The notes beneath the pieces were generated by a model. The model searched no databases. It was not told where the DNA came from and saw only the letters and a list, made by a program, of their open reading frames with translations. A DNA stretch of 43,756 bases, taken from the NCBI GenBank assembly GCA_017619795.1, contig JAFZRP010000091.1, forward strand, positions 1 to 43,756. The letters run 5' to 3'. Shown here piece after piece: positions 31,863-39,408 of this stretch. Source of the stretch: Treponema sp. Lineage in GTDB: Bacteria > Spirochaetota > Spirochaetia > Treponematales > Treponemataceae. Made by a program: the position numbers and the translations under genes. How positions within the stretch are numbered: the stretch's first letter is position 1; each line of letters opens with the position of its first letter.

Positions 31863-34800
31863 TTATTTGATTATCAACCATGTTACAAGTTCAAAATCAT
31901 TTACATTTGAAGCTTGTTTATCTTTCTTTATGAGAACTGCATTTCGACTTGTAGTTAGTTTCATTGCACTTCGTTTCTTAAAGCTTGTCATTATTTCTAC
32001 CACAGACTTTTCCAACAGGTCTGTATATTTTGACATATCAGAACCATTGTTTGTTTCTGTGTTGAAAAGTTCGCAGAGCTTGCCATAAGGAGCATTTTCT
32101 CCGGAACACAAAAGTCTATAAAGTTCCAAAATTGATTTTGCATTTGTAAAGTTGAAGATTATCGAACCATCTTCATAAATGTAAACTAAGAAGTATGGAT
32201 TCAAAGGATTAATCTTTTCACATTCGTCATTTACATCTTTTTGTTTAAGACAGAATATAATTCCAGGTTTAATAACTTTCTTTGCAGCTTCATCAATTTC
32301 TTTTTTATGAGGCTGAATTGTATTTTCAGGAGAAGGAATTATTGCGTAAATTCCATCTGGAGAATTTTTGATTTTGTTTTCATTCAGTTTTAAGAAGTTT
32401 GTAAGTTCAATTCTAAAATCATCCAAAGTAAAATCTGTCAATGAAATTGAATCTACCATTTCTTCCAAATCAAGAACTTCATCTTTTAGTCGTTTAAGCT
32501 GCTGGTCGCGGTATTTTAAATCTTCTGCAATAAGTTCTTTAGCTTCGGAATTATCTAAAATATTGTCTTCGTTGGTGGCTGTTAAATCAACAAGTGCCAT
32601 ACGGCTTTCTACACGGGTCTTAAGATTAATATAATCATCCAAATCTTGTGTAGGCCAGAAGTTTACAAGTTGAATATATTTGTTAGTGCTTCCTAATCGG
32701 TCAATTCGTCCAAATCGCTGAATAATTCGAACAGGATTCCAATGAATGTCATAGTTAATAAGATAATCGCCATCCTGTAAATTCTGACCTTCAGAAATAC
32801 AATCTGTAGCAATAAGAATATCAAGTTCCTTTGCTTTGTCTTCTGCACTAAGATTTAATTCATCACGATGCTTTGCTTTTGGTGCAAAATTTGTAAGAAT
32901 CATATTGAAGTCAGTTTTTCCCCAGCTTGCAGTACTCTTTGAACCACATACAAGACCGGACTCAAGACCAAGTTCTTTTTTTGCCCAGGGTTGTATTTCC
33001 CCATAAAGATATTCTGCTGTATCTGAAAATGCTGTGAAGATTACAACTTTCTTATTGTTCTGATTCATGGGATATTCTACTTTATTTTTTATAAGTTTTT
33101 TCAAATCGGCAAGCTTTGCATCGCGTTCTGCCGATACTTGAATAGCTGTACTATACAATATCTTAAATGCATCTTTATCACTTCTTAAATCCACAAGCCA
33201 TTTATCAAGTTCAAGATCTTCAAGTTTGAATTTCAATTTCTTTCCAACTTCTAAATCTTGTTCATTATCCCAATCATCTAAGTCATCTTCAATATAATCA
33301 AAGTCATCATAATTCTGTTCAACTTCGTATGTTGATGTATTCTGATTTTTAACTTCAAGTTCTTTGAATTTTGCTATTTTATTCTCAATTTCAGTAATAT
33401 TCTTTATAGTTCGTTCTATTGAAAGAGCAAAAGATTTAATAGAACTTTCCAATCTCTTTAAGTAACCGATTTTCATCATACCAATCAATGATTTTTCACG
33501 GTCTTCCTGAATAAAGGCTTCGACTGTAGAACCTGCCTTTGCTGCATATTCAGCTTTTTTCTCTTCCTTTAAATATGAAGATGGAGTAAAAATGGCAAGT
33601 TTATATTTCAAAATCTGCTCATCTATTGCAGCATAACTTGGAAACATATCTTCCGTATCAATATCTGAATAAACTGGAATTGGCTTTTTTCTTTCAGGGA
33701 ATTTACCAACATCCGCTTCATTATAAAACTTGGTGATATGCTTTCTGGAACGTGCAATTGTAAGCTCATCAAGAAGCTTAAAGAATGAAGAATCCAGCTT
33801 TTCAAGGAGCTGCTTTGTAGTTCTGTTTGGATTCTTTTTTGGATCAGCCCAATTTGTAAATTGCTTTTGTGCAGTTTCAAGTGTTTGACTAATATTTGTA
33901 ATCCCAGTAGTTTCAAATAAGGCAGACTGATTTCCTTCTGTAATAAGATTAATCTGATTTCGCAAATCCTTAAGCGTATTATTTACAGGAGTAGCAGAAA
34001 GCATAAGAACTTTAGTTTTACTACCGGACTTAATGATTTTTTCCATGAGCCATTTTGCACGGTTCATATGTCGTTCACCCTTATAGTTTTCCTTATCCAT
34101 AGGGTTACCTTTGAAGTTATGACTTTCATCAATAACGACAAGGTCGTAAGCACTCCAGTTGAAAGTTGAAAAATCATGTCCGTCTGCACCAGATTTTCCA
34201 ACCTCTCGTCCCATATCAGTATGATACAAAATGTTGTATTGAAAGCGGTCTTTTGCAAGAATATTCAATGTGCTGTTTTTACTTGCTTGGTACACAGTCC
34301 AGTTATCACTAAGTTTCTTAGGACAAAGTACAAGTACACGGTAATTACGAAGCTCAAAATATTTAATGACAGCCAAAGCTTCAAAGGTTTTTCCAAGACC
34401 AACAGAATCAGCAATAATACAACCATTGTGTTTCAACAGTTTATTGATTGCACCTTTTACACCATCTTTCTGGAATTCATAAAGCTTATTCCAAACAACA
34501 GTATCTTTAAATGCAGTTTCATCAAAAAGTTTATTGTCTTTCTGCTCATCAAGATAATCTTTGAAAATGCTATAAAGAGTTTTGAAGTAAACAAGCTCTG
34601 GTTCATTTTCTTTATAGAGTAATTCAAGATATTTAAGAACTTCTTCTTTTACATCTTGTACAAGTCCAGTATTATCATTCCAGATTTTATCGAACCAACC
34701 TTTTAGTTCATCCTTCTGTCGATCACTGTCTACAATAAGATTCAATTCAATATTGTTTGCTTTGTCTTTAAGTCCAAGACCGCTGGTTGTAAAATTGGAA

Positions 34801-35213
34801 CTTCCAGAAATTGCCTTTGGATATCCTTTGGCATCAAGGTCAGCATAATACATTTTTCCATGAAGAAAGTTTGGCTTTACTATGGACTTTATTTCCACTT
34901 TATCTCGAATCCATTCAGCACATTTTGTAGCAATACGCTTCTGGCCAAACTTTTCTGTAGGATTAATTACAATAGATTCATCTTCAATTTTATAATTACG
35001 AACATCAACATTATCAGAAGTAATAAAAGTCGGCTCACCAAAAAGAAACTTCATACTTTTTATAGAATCAAGCTGGTCATGTAAACCATAATATGCAAAT
35101 ATTGTGAAGTATGCAGAAACTACAGAAAGTTCAGAACCTTCTTTTACAACATCTTTTAAGAATTCACCAACACTACCGTAGTTTTTATTATCTCTGATTA
35201 ATGTATCTGACAT
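31863..35213 (-). CDS. SNF2-type helicase with N-terminal PLD nuclease-like domain
   Basis: A 1116-aa protein. Residues 1-180 are a phospholipase D-like domain with one HKD-type motif: FLHGKMYYADL (His118, Lys120) and SGSSNFTTSGLG (138-149). Residues 250-380 are helicase domain 1: YEFQKDGVKGAI, Walker A ADSVGLGKT (268-276), DESH (362-365) and LMLSATPVNN. The C-terminal RecA domain has IATDCISEGQNLQDGDYLIN and QRFGRIDRLGS, typical of SNF2/HepA-type translocases. A coiled-coil region with many Asp and Glu (about 650-680) separates the two. A single PLD motif would need dimerisation for activity. It is the first gene of the operon, 11 nt before the methylase. Confidence 0.9.
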   Translation of the reverse strand: MSDTLIRDNKNYGSVGEFLKDVVKEGSELSVVSAYFTIFAYYGLHDQLDSIKSMKFLFGEPTFITSDNVDVRNYKIEDESIVINPTEKFGQKRIATKCAEWIRDKVEIKSIVKPNFLHGKMYYADLDAKGYPKAISGSSNFTTSGLGLKDKANNIELNLIVDSDRQKDELKGWFDKIWNDNTGLVQDVKEEVLKYLELLYKENEPELVYFKTLYSIFKDYLDEQKDNKLFDETAFKDTVVWNKLYEFQKDGVKGAINKLLKHNGCIIADSVGLGKTFEALAVIKYFELRNYRVLVLCPKKLSDNWTVYQASKNSTLNILAKDRFQYNILYHTDMGREVGKSGADGHDFSTFNWSAYDLVVIDESHNFKGNPMDKENYKGERHMNRAKWLMEKIIKSGSKTKVLMLSATPVNNTLKDLRNQINLITEGNQSALFETTGITNISQTLETAQKQFTNWADPKKNPNRTTKQLLEKLDSSFFKLLDELTIARSRKHITKFYNEADVGKFPERKKPIPVYSDIDTEDMFPSYAAIDEQILKYKLAIFTPSSYLKEEKKAEYAAKAGSTVEAFIQEDREKSLIGMMKIGYLKRLESSIKSFALSIERTIKNITEIENKIAKFKELEVKNQNTSTYEVEQNYDDFDYIEDDLDDWDNEQDLEVGKKLKFKLEDLELDKWLVDLRSDKDAFKILYSTAIQVSAERDAKLADLKKLIKNKVEYPMNQNNKKVVIFTAFSDTAEYLYGEIQPWAKKELGLESGLVCGSKSTASWGKTDFNMILTNFAPKAKHRDELNLSAEDKAKELDILIATDCISEGQNLQDGDYLINYDIHWNPVRIIQRFGRIDRLGSTNKYIQLVNFWPTQDLDDYINLKTRVESRMALVDLTATNEDNILDNSEAKELIAEDLKYRDQQLKRLKDEVLDLEEMVDSISLTDFTLDDFRIELTNFLKLNENKIKNSPDGIYAIIPSPENTIQPHKKEIDEAAKKVIKPGIIFCLKQKDVNDECEKINPLNPYFLVYIYEDGSIIFNFTNAKSILELYRLLCSGENAPYGKLCELFNTETNNGSDMSKYTDLLEKSVVEIMTSFKKRSAMKLTTSRNAVLIKKDKQASNVNDFELVTWLIIK

Positions 35214-35253
35214 ATATCACCTTGTAATAATTCTTTATATAATTAAGTATATC

Positions 35254-35259
35254 ATTATA
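35254..35259 (-). promoter_or_regulatory. Alternative -10 box close to the helicase gene
   Basis: A consensus TATAAT (complement of this position) lies 40 bp before the helicase start within a very AT-rich stretch, without an obvious -35 box. It may be a second, weak promoter. Confidence 0.35.
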
Positions 35260-35401
35260 TCATATCTTTTTAAATTTTGGGCAGAAAGAAGTATATCTTT
35301 CTAAAACTCACACATCCAGACCGGCAATTCCAATTACTCTTTATAAGTAAAAATGTTCCGTATTGCCATGCTTACAATTTTTTTCATTGTAATTTGTTTA
35401 T

Positions 35402-35437
35402 ATTATGACATATAAAGGTGCCAATAAACGACACCTT
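35402..35437 (-). promoter_or_regulatory. Promoter and operator upstream of the defence operon
   Basis: Reading leftward, GGTGTCGTTTATTGGCACC (35417-35435) is followed after 9 nt by CATAAT (complement of 35402-35407). This matches the palindrome-plus-TATAAT arrangement at 20514-20550 over most positions. A transcript from here would have a leader of about 180 nt that includes a hairpin (TTACAAT with ATTGTAA, about 35366-35394) before the helicase start. Confidence 0.6.
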
Positions 35438-35467
35438 GAAAACAATATATGAGCATGTAAAAAAGCC

Positions 35468-35489
35468 TCCAAAGCTCTCTCCGATGTCC
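35468..35489. repeat. 22-bp repeat, copy 2
   Basis: Exact copy of 17393-17414, both preceded by AAAGC. It lies 37 bp downstream of the primase stop and 31 bp from the operator. The meaning is unknown. Confidence 0.7.
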
Positions 35490-35525
35490 TCTTTTCACAC
35501 TCTTTGCTCGTGGGGTAGTGTAGTG

Positions 35526-36974
35526 TTATGATAAATCCCACTCAGGTCGAACATCAAGCCCTAGCCAAAAACGAGTGCCGTTGCTAATCCGTCTCGTGTA
35601 GCCTTTTTCCTGCAGCTGCATACTAAGCCATTTGTGACTCATTACATGTTCATTATTTTGCGTACACCATTTTATGTAAGCAGAATAAAGTACCTTATTA
35701 TCCAATCTGCTTTTCTGACTAGCATCAATATAAAGACATTCTGTAATAAATGTCTGCACGCTGTCCATGTCATCACGATACTCTGAAATTGCTTCAGATA
35801 CAGCTTTCGGCTCGTTTAACAAACCTTCTTTTTCCCACATAGCATAGCCTTCTAAAATCCAATTCAAAATACCAGAGTTTTCTGCTATCAATTTTTCAGT
35901 CAGATGCTTATCTCTTTTTTCTGGAGGAATAGTTACTGTAAAAGGAATCATTTTGATTCTTCTCCAGATACCATTGTCTCCACCCTTAATTTTTGGCTTA
36001 TGATTTGTTGCCATAAAAATCTTAAAGGTTGGTATAAAATCAAAGAACTCGCCATACAGAAATCTTGCACTAAGTTTATCTCCTCCTGTAATTTGCTTTA
36101 TAAGACTTTCACTAAGTGGCTTTCCCTGTTCAGCTTCGCTGGTCGTTACAATACGAGCTCCTTTTAATCTGGCCAGGTCGTTAGATTGTTCCGAAGTCTT
36201 TTTCATAAAAGTTTCAGTTCTTGCCGTGCTGGCATAATCTCCAAACAGATGCTGCAAAACATTAAGAAAAGTAGATTTACCATTTGCTCCGTTTCCCCAA
36301 AGAATGAAAAGACATTGTTCTGATGTATCTCCACTCAATGAATAACCGACAGCTTTTTGTACAAAATGAATCAGATCCAGATCGTTGTTGAATATCTGCA
36401 TCAAGAACATTTCCCAGGTCGGGCATTTTGCATTTTTGTCATAAATAAACTTACTCTTTTTTGTAATCCGATCTTCTTTATCTGGTGTCTGGCATTCTCC
36501 TGTTTTTAATTTGATAGTAAGTTTCTCAGTATTAAAAAGGTAGTTGTCTAAATCCATTTCATCACTTTTAATTCTTATGGATTCAGTCATCTTCATGATT
36601 CCTAACACTGCAATAATTCGCCTGAAGTTTTCACTTTTCATCAGATGTTTTTCAAAGGCGTATTGCAGGTTCACATCATTTATAACACGGAGGACTCTGT
36701 ACAGCTGATGAATAAAATCACGGTACATTGTCGAAACCATATCTTCTCCATCAATCTCCCAACAAGTTCCATTCCACAAAAGGAACTTATCCCATTTACT
36801 GCAGTACCGAATTGTATCTCCGTAAGCCTTAAGAAAATAATCACAATTTGTGATATCCGTAAACTGCATTTCACCAGAAACATATTTATTTGCTTTCAAA
36901 TCTCGTGCGAATGCTTTAATAGCAAATATTTGTTCCGGAGAAAGACCTTTTTCATCAAAATCTTTTTTCGCCAT
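35526..36974 (-). CDS. P4/D5-type primase-helicase (SF3)
   Basis: A 482-aa protein from the ATG at 36974. It contains the D5-type N-terminal region (residues about 60-180) and an SF3 helicase core: ILWGNGANGKSTFLNVLQHL (Walker A), GARIVTTSEAEQGKPL (Walker B-type), RFLYGEFFDFIPTFKIFMAT and the ATNHKP box. The tail (MSHKWLSMQLQEKGYTRR) is winged-helix-like. It is shorter than full P4 alpha, with no separate archaeo-eukaryotic primase domain recognised. It replicates the excised element. GGAGG lies 17 nt before this ATG, further than usual; an in-frame ATG at 37022 has no ribosome-binding site. Confidence 0.9.
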   Translation of the reverse strand: MAKKDFDEKGLSPEQIFAIKAFARDLKANKYVSGEMQFTDITNCDYFLKAYGDTIRYCSKWDKFLLWNGTCWEIDGEDMVSTMYRDFIHQLYRVLRVINDVNLQYAFEKHLMKSENFRRIIAVLGIMKMTESIRIKSDEMDLDNYLFNTEKLTIKLKTGECQTPDKEDRITKKSKFIYDKNAKCPTWEMFLMQIFNNDLDLIHFVQKAVGYSLSGDTSEQCLFILWGNGANGKSTFLNVLQHLFGDYASTARTETFMKKTSEQSNDLARLKGARIVTTSEAEQGKPLSESLIKQITGGDKLSARFLYGEFFDFIPTFKIFMATNHKPKIKGGDNGIWRRIKMIPFTVTIPPEKRDKHLTEKLIAENSGILNWILEGYAMWEKEGLLNEPKAVSEAISEYRDDMDSVQTFITECLYIDASQKSRLDNKVLYSAYIKWCTQNNEHVMSHKWLSMQLQEKGYTRRISNGTRFWLGLDVRPEWDLS

Positions 36975-37080
36975 CCAATTCGAAATAAAAACCTCCAGAA
37001 ACACTTTGATGCCACAAAACATAGGACTAATTTGTTTTATGACATCAAGGTTTCTGTTTGTTTCTTTTCTTCCCCTCCTG

Positions 37081-37272
37081 TTAATTATTTGCGGCCAGCT
37101 TACTGGTCCTTCTTCTAACTAAATGTTCACAAAAAACTTTTGTGAGTTTTACAGGAATCCCGTCATTCAAAGTAATGGTAACCGTTATGTCACCATATTT
37201 ATTCTGTTCAGCCTGTTGCTTAATAAACTTCTGAGCTTCTGTAATCACTTTTTCCATATCAATATTTCCCAA
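37081..37272 (-). CDS. Small element-encoded protein with a TTG start
   Basis: A 63-aa protein: MEKVITEAQKFIKQQ helix, then a beta-strand pair (YGDITVTITLNDGIPVKLTK) and a basic tail (VRRRTSK). The start TTG at 37272 is supported by AGGAGG 5 nt upstream; an internal ATG lies at codon 6. Small basic proteins beside the primase and integrase of such elements are often excisionases or replication regulators. No family is recognised. Confidence 0.6.
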   Translation of the reverse strand: MGNIDMEKVITEAQKFIKQQAEQNKYGDITVTITLNDGIPVKLTKVFCEHLVRRRTSKLAANN

Positions 37273-37385
37273 TCACACCTCCTGTGTGCCGCCTATAAAC
37301 TCCGGAACTTTATAAACCGCACTTTTTGTTTATCAATACTGCTTACGCTTTATGTGATTATACATTCACAATACATTTCCTGTTG

Positions 37386-37433
37386 GTTAATAATTCTTAA
37401 CCACGGGTTAATATTTATTAACAGACAGTTAAG
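37386..37433. repeat. GTTAA palindrome array with 21-22-bp phasing
   Basis: GTTAA boxes begin at 37386, 37407 and 37429, the first two forming palindromes (GGTTAATAATTCTTAACC and GTTAATATTTATTAAC). They lie upstream of the small gene and primase, in the gap 37273-37654. This suits a repressor operator or a replication-initiator site. Confidence 0.65.
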
Positions 37434-37558
37434 ATTTATTACTATTTTGTAATACTTTGATGCCTAACAAGTTCGGAAACCTTATGAATAATCCAATAAT
37501 CAAATAAGCCGGTATTTCCTGACAATCATCATTGTATATGAAAAGTCAGGGACGATGT

Positions 37559-37627
37559 GTACAACTTTCTTTATATTTCGTGCAACAGTTTTTACGCTAT
37601 GTACAACTTTTTTATCTAGCGTACAAC
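37559..37627. repeat. Iteron-like GTACAAC array
   Basis: GTACAAC (37559), GTGCAAC (37580), GTACAAC (37601) and GTACAAC (37621) have 21-21-20-bp spacing, two helical turns. The array ends 28 bp from the integrase stop. Together with the GTTAA array it is a strong candidate for the replication origin of the element. Confidence 0.65.
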
Positions 37628-37654
37628 AAACCTTACACCAGAAAAAATCCATCC

Positions 37655-38998
37655 TTACGCAGTTAGTATTTTCCACCCCTGAGACAGCACCTCTTTAGCA
37701 TTATTCAGTTTGACTTGAGTTTCATGTTCAGAATAAAGTCTTGTCATTTCCTCAGTTCTGTGTCCAAGAATCTTCATTGCAATATCAAGACTTGCCCTCT
37801 GAGCAATCTGAGTAGCACAGTAGTGACGCAGACTGTGGAAGACTATGTTTCGCTCTTTTCTTTGCTCTTCACTTATGCCGATTTTTCGCATAGCCATATA
37901 AAAGTCATCTTCAAAACTGCTCGGCCATATCGGCTGCCCATTTACCTTTTGGGACCAGAAAATAAAACTCGTGTCAGAATAATCAGGATTTCTTCTCGCA
38001 TTATTTAGAAGCTCAACTGCAACACCGTGCTCAATAGGAATTGTCCTGTCATCCCCATTTTTAGTATCTTTCAGTTTGTCTACATCATTCCAGCTGTGTC
38101 GGATGTAAAGCAAATCAGCATTTATATCTACATCACAAACCTGTAAACCGGAAATCTCTCCAGCCCTGAGCCCAAACAAAGCCGCAACCTTAAATGCAAG
38201 CTTATAAACAGAATCAGTCCAATCCCAGTCTAAAGCCATAAGCTTTATCATTTCAGATTCAGTTGGAATACCACGTTTCTTAGATGTGACCTTGAATCTT
38301 TCAACACTTGCCAGCGGATTAGAATCAATAAGCCCTTCTTTTATCAAAAACTCAAAAGGCATATTTCCTGCAGTCATCGTCTTGTTTACAGTGTCAGCAC
38401 TCAATCCTTTTTCCATTCGAAGATAAAGCAGAAACTCATCCAGTTCCCGAGCAGTCAGACTTTGAACAGTTCGTGTAGAGTCAAAATAGGTGGCCCAGTA
38501 GCGTTTTACAATACCAAGCTTTTCTTTACAGTTTCTCTGCTTAATATCATAACCGCGTGCAATACGCTTTTTCACATATTCAGAGTTTTCAAAATCCCAG
38601 AAGTTAGTAAGTGCATCAATCAAAAGAATTGGTTTATTTACATCAGGAATTTTTTGAGAGGATAGAGCAGGGGATGTTGTAATTGATGAAGCTGCAGGAA
38701 GAGGAATGCAGTTATTCATGCGTTTTGATATAAGCTCATAAAGCTTTCCAATCTCAGAATCAGAAAGTCTGTTTACAAACTTTTCCAAATCCACAGGATG
38801 TTCAGGATTGTTCAGAACTCTTTCGCAGGAAGTTCCTTCCGGCACTCCATTGCAAAGCCAGTCATTAGCAATCAGCGTTGCTTTCTGCCGGTTCTTCGTA
38901 TGAGTACTTTTTGCAGAACTCAATACACCTGTAACAGGATCTGGGAAACGAACACTAAAATATCCGTGCTGGTTTTTTGTGAGATAGAACGACTGCAT
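37655..38998 (-). CDS. int: Element integrase (tyrosine recombinase)
   Basis: A 447-aa site-specific recombinase. The N-terminal part includes an AP2-like arm-binding region (QHGYFSVRFPDPVTGVLSSA) and the core-binding helices (about residues 140-240). The catalytic residues are Arg in AALFGLRAGEISGL, Lys in DKLKDTKNGDDRTIPI, His-x-x-Arg in HSLRHYCATQIAQ, His in KILGHRTEE and Tyr in MTRLYSEH. The start at 38998 is chosen because GGAGG lies 5 nt upstream; the longer frame to 39148 would run over the attP arm sites. It integrates the element into tRNA-Lys, next to which it sits. Confidence 0.93.
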   Translation of the reverse strand: MQSFYLTKNQHGYFSVRFPDPVTGVLSSAKSTHTKNRQKATLIANDWLCNGVPEGTSCERVLNNPEHPVDLEKFVNRLSDSEIGKLYELISKRMNNCIPLPAASSITTSPALSSQKIPDVNKPILLIDALTNFWDFENSEYVKKRIARGYDIKQRNCKEKLGIVKRYWATYFDSTRTVQSLTARELDEFLLYLRMEKGLSADTVNKTMTAGNMPFEFLIKEGLIDSNPLASVERFKVTSKKRGIPTESEMIKLMALDWDWTDSVYKLAFKVAALFGLRAGEISGLQVCDVDINADLLYIRHSWNDVDKLKDTKNGDDRTIPIEHGVAVELLNNARRNPDYSDTSFIFWSQKVNGQPIWPSSFEDDFYMAMRKIGISEEQRKERNIVFHSLRHYCATQIAQRASLDIAMKILGHRTEEMTRLYSEHETQVKLNNAKEVLSQGWKILTA

Positions 38999-39054
38999 AA
39001 AAACCTCCTGGAGCAATTGAACAGCTCCATTGAGGGCGCCGATAAACAAAAAAT

Positions 39055-39085
39055 TGTCACCATTTTTGACAACCTTTTTGTCAAC
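39055..39085. promoter_or_regulatory. TGTCA/TGACA cluster before int (right-end arm sites?)
   Basis: TGTCAC (39055), TTGACAAC (39066) and TGTCAAC (39079) lie 60-90 bp upstream of the integrase start and about 150 bp from attR. The block CAACCTTTTTGTCAAC is shared with the left end at 12724-12739. Confidence 0.55.
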
Positions 39086-39194
39086 CTTTACGCCCTGGTT
39101 TTCAGCTTCCGTTCCACCACAGGAGGGATAACCAAAACAATCAGACAAAACTTGTCCAAAAACGCTCTAAATCCTTAAACTACAACGATTTAGC

Positions 39195-39228
39195 AAAAAA
39201 AAAGGACTCCTGCTACCAGAAGTCCTTT
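39195..39228 (-). terminator. Element-supplied terminator for tRNA-Lys
   Basis: AAAGGACT (39201-39208) pairs with AGTCCTTT (39221-39228); on the minus strand it ends in a T-run, 3 nt after the tRNA. It was brought by the element and replaces the original terminator now at 12518-12549. Confidence 0.85.
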
Positions 39229-39231
39229 ATG

Positions 39232-39273
39232 TGAGCTATGATGGATTCGAACCATCGACCCACGCCTTAAAAG
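39232..39273. repeat. attR within tRNA-Lys
   Basis: Right copy of the 42-bp direct repeat. The crossover took place within this stretch, which spans the anticodon 3' side to the discriminator base. Confidence 0.95.
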
Positions 39274-39304
39274 GGCGTTGCTCTACCTACTGAGCTAATA
39301 GCCC
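39232..39304 (-). tRNA. tRNA-Lys (anticodon UUU)
   Basis: Acceptor stem GGGCTAT with ATAGCTC, D arm AGCTC..GAGC, anticodon stem ACGCC/GGCGT around CTTTTAA (anticodon TTT), and T arm GATGGTTCGAATCCATC. The length is 73 nt including the discriminator A; CCA is not encoded. The 5' part is chromosomal and the 3' 42 nt come from the element, which restores the gene. Confidence 0.97.
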
Positions 39305-39329
39305 ATCCATTCAAAAAGAATGTTTTATA

Positions 39330-39358
39330 AATATATTGATTTAGGCGATGTGTGTCAA
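39330..39358 (-). promoter_or_regulatory. tRNA-Lys promoter
   Basis: Reading leftward, TTGACA (complement of 39353-39358), a 17-bp spacer and TATATT (complement of 39330-39335) lie about 25 bp before the tRNA 5' end, a near-consensus sigma-70 promoter. Confidence 0.75.
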
Positions 39359-39408
39359 TAGTTAATCCTACAAAAATAATATTTCATTATTATTGTATGT
39401 TTTTTTAT

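Larger units (their letters stand above)
12552..39273. mobile_element. Integrative element inserted in tRNA-Lys
   Basis: A 26.7-kb element lies between 42-bp direct repeats identical to the 3' part of tRNA-Lys (12552-12593 and 39232-39273). It has a tyrosine recombinase next to the intact tRNA end, a P4/D5-type primase-helicase, iteron-like arrays and two cargo blocks dominated by nucleases, ATPases and regulators. No structural phage, packaging, relaxase or mating genes are visible, so it is best described as a phage-satellite-like or mobilisable genomic island. The cargo is visibly more AT-rich than the chromosome on either side, except for a C/G-rich non-coding tract near the left end. Confidence 0.92.

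Noticed and set aside
23776..35213. DISARM, BREX or type I restriction system
   Set aside because: Helicase, PLD and methylase recall DISARM, and the large methylase recalls BrxX. But there is no DrmA/DrmB, no PglZ/BrxC and no separate HsdS or HsdR gene.
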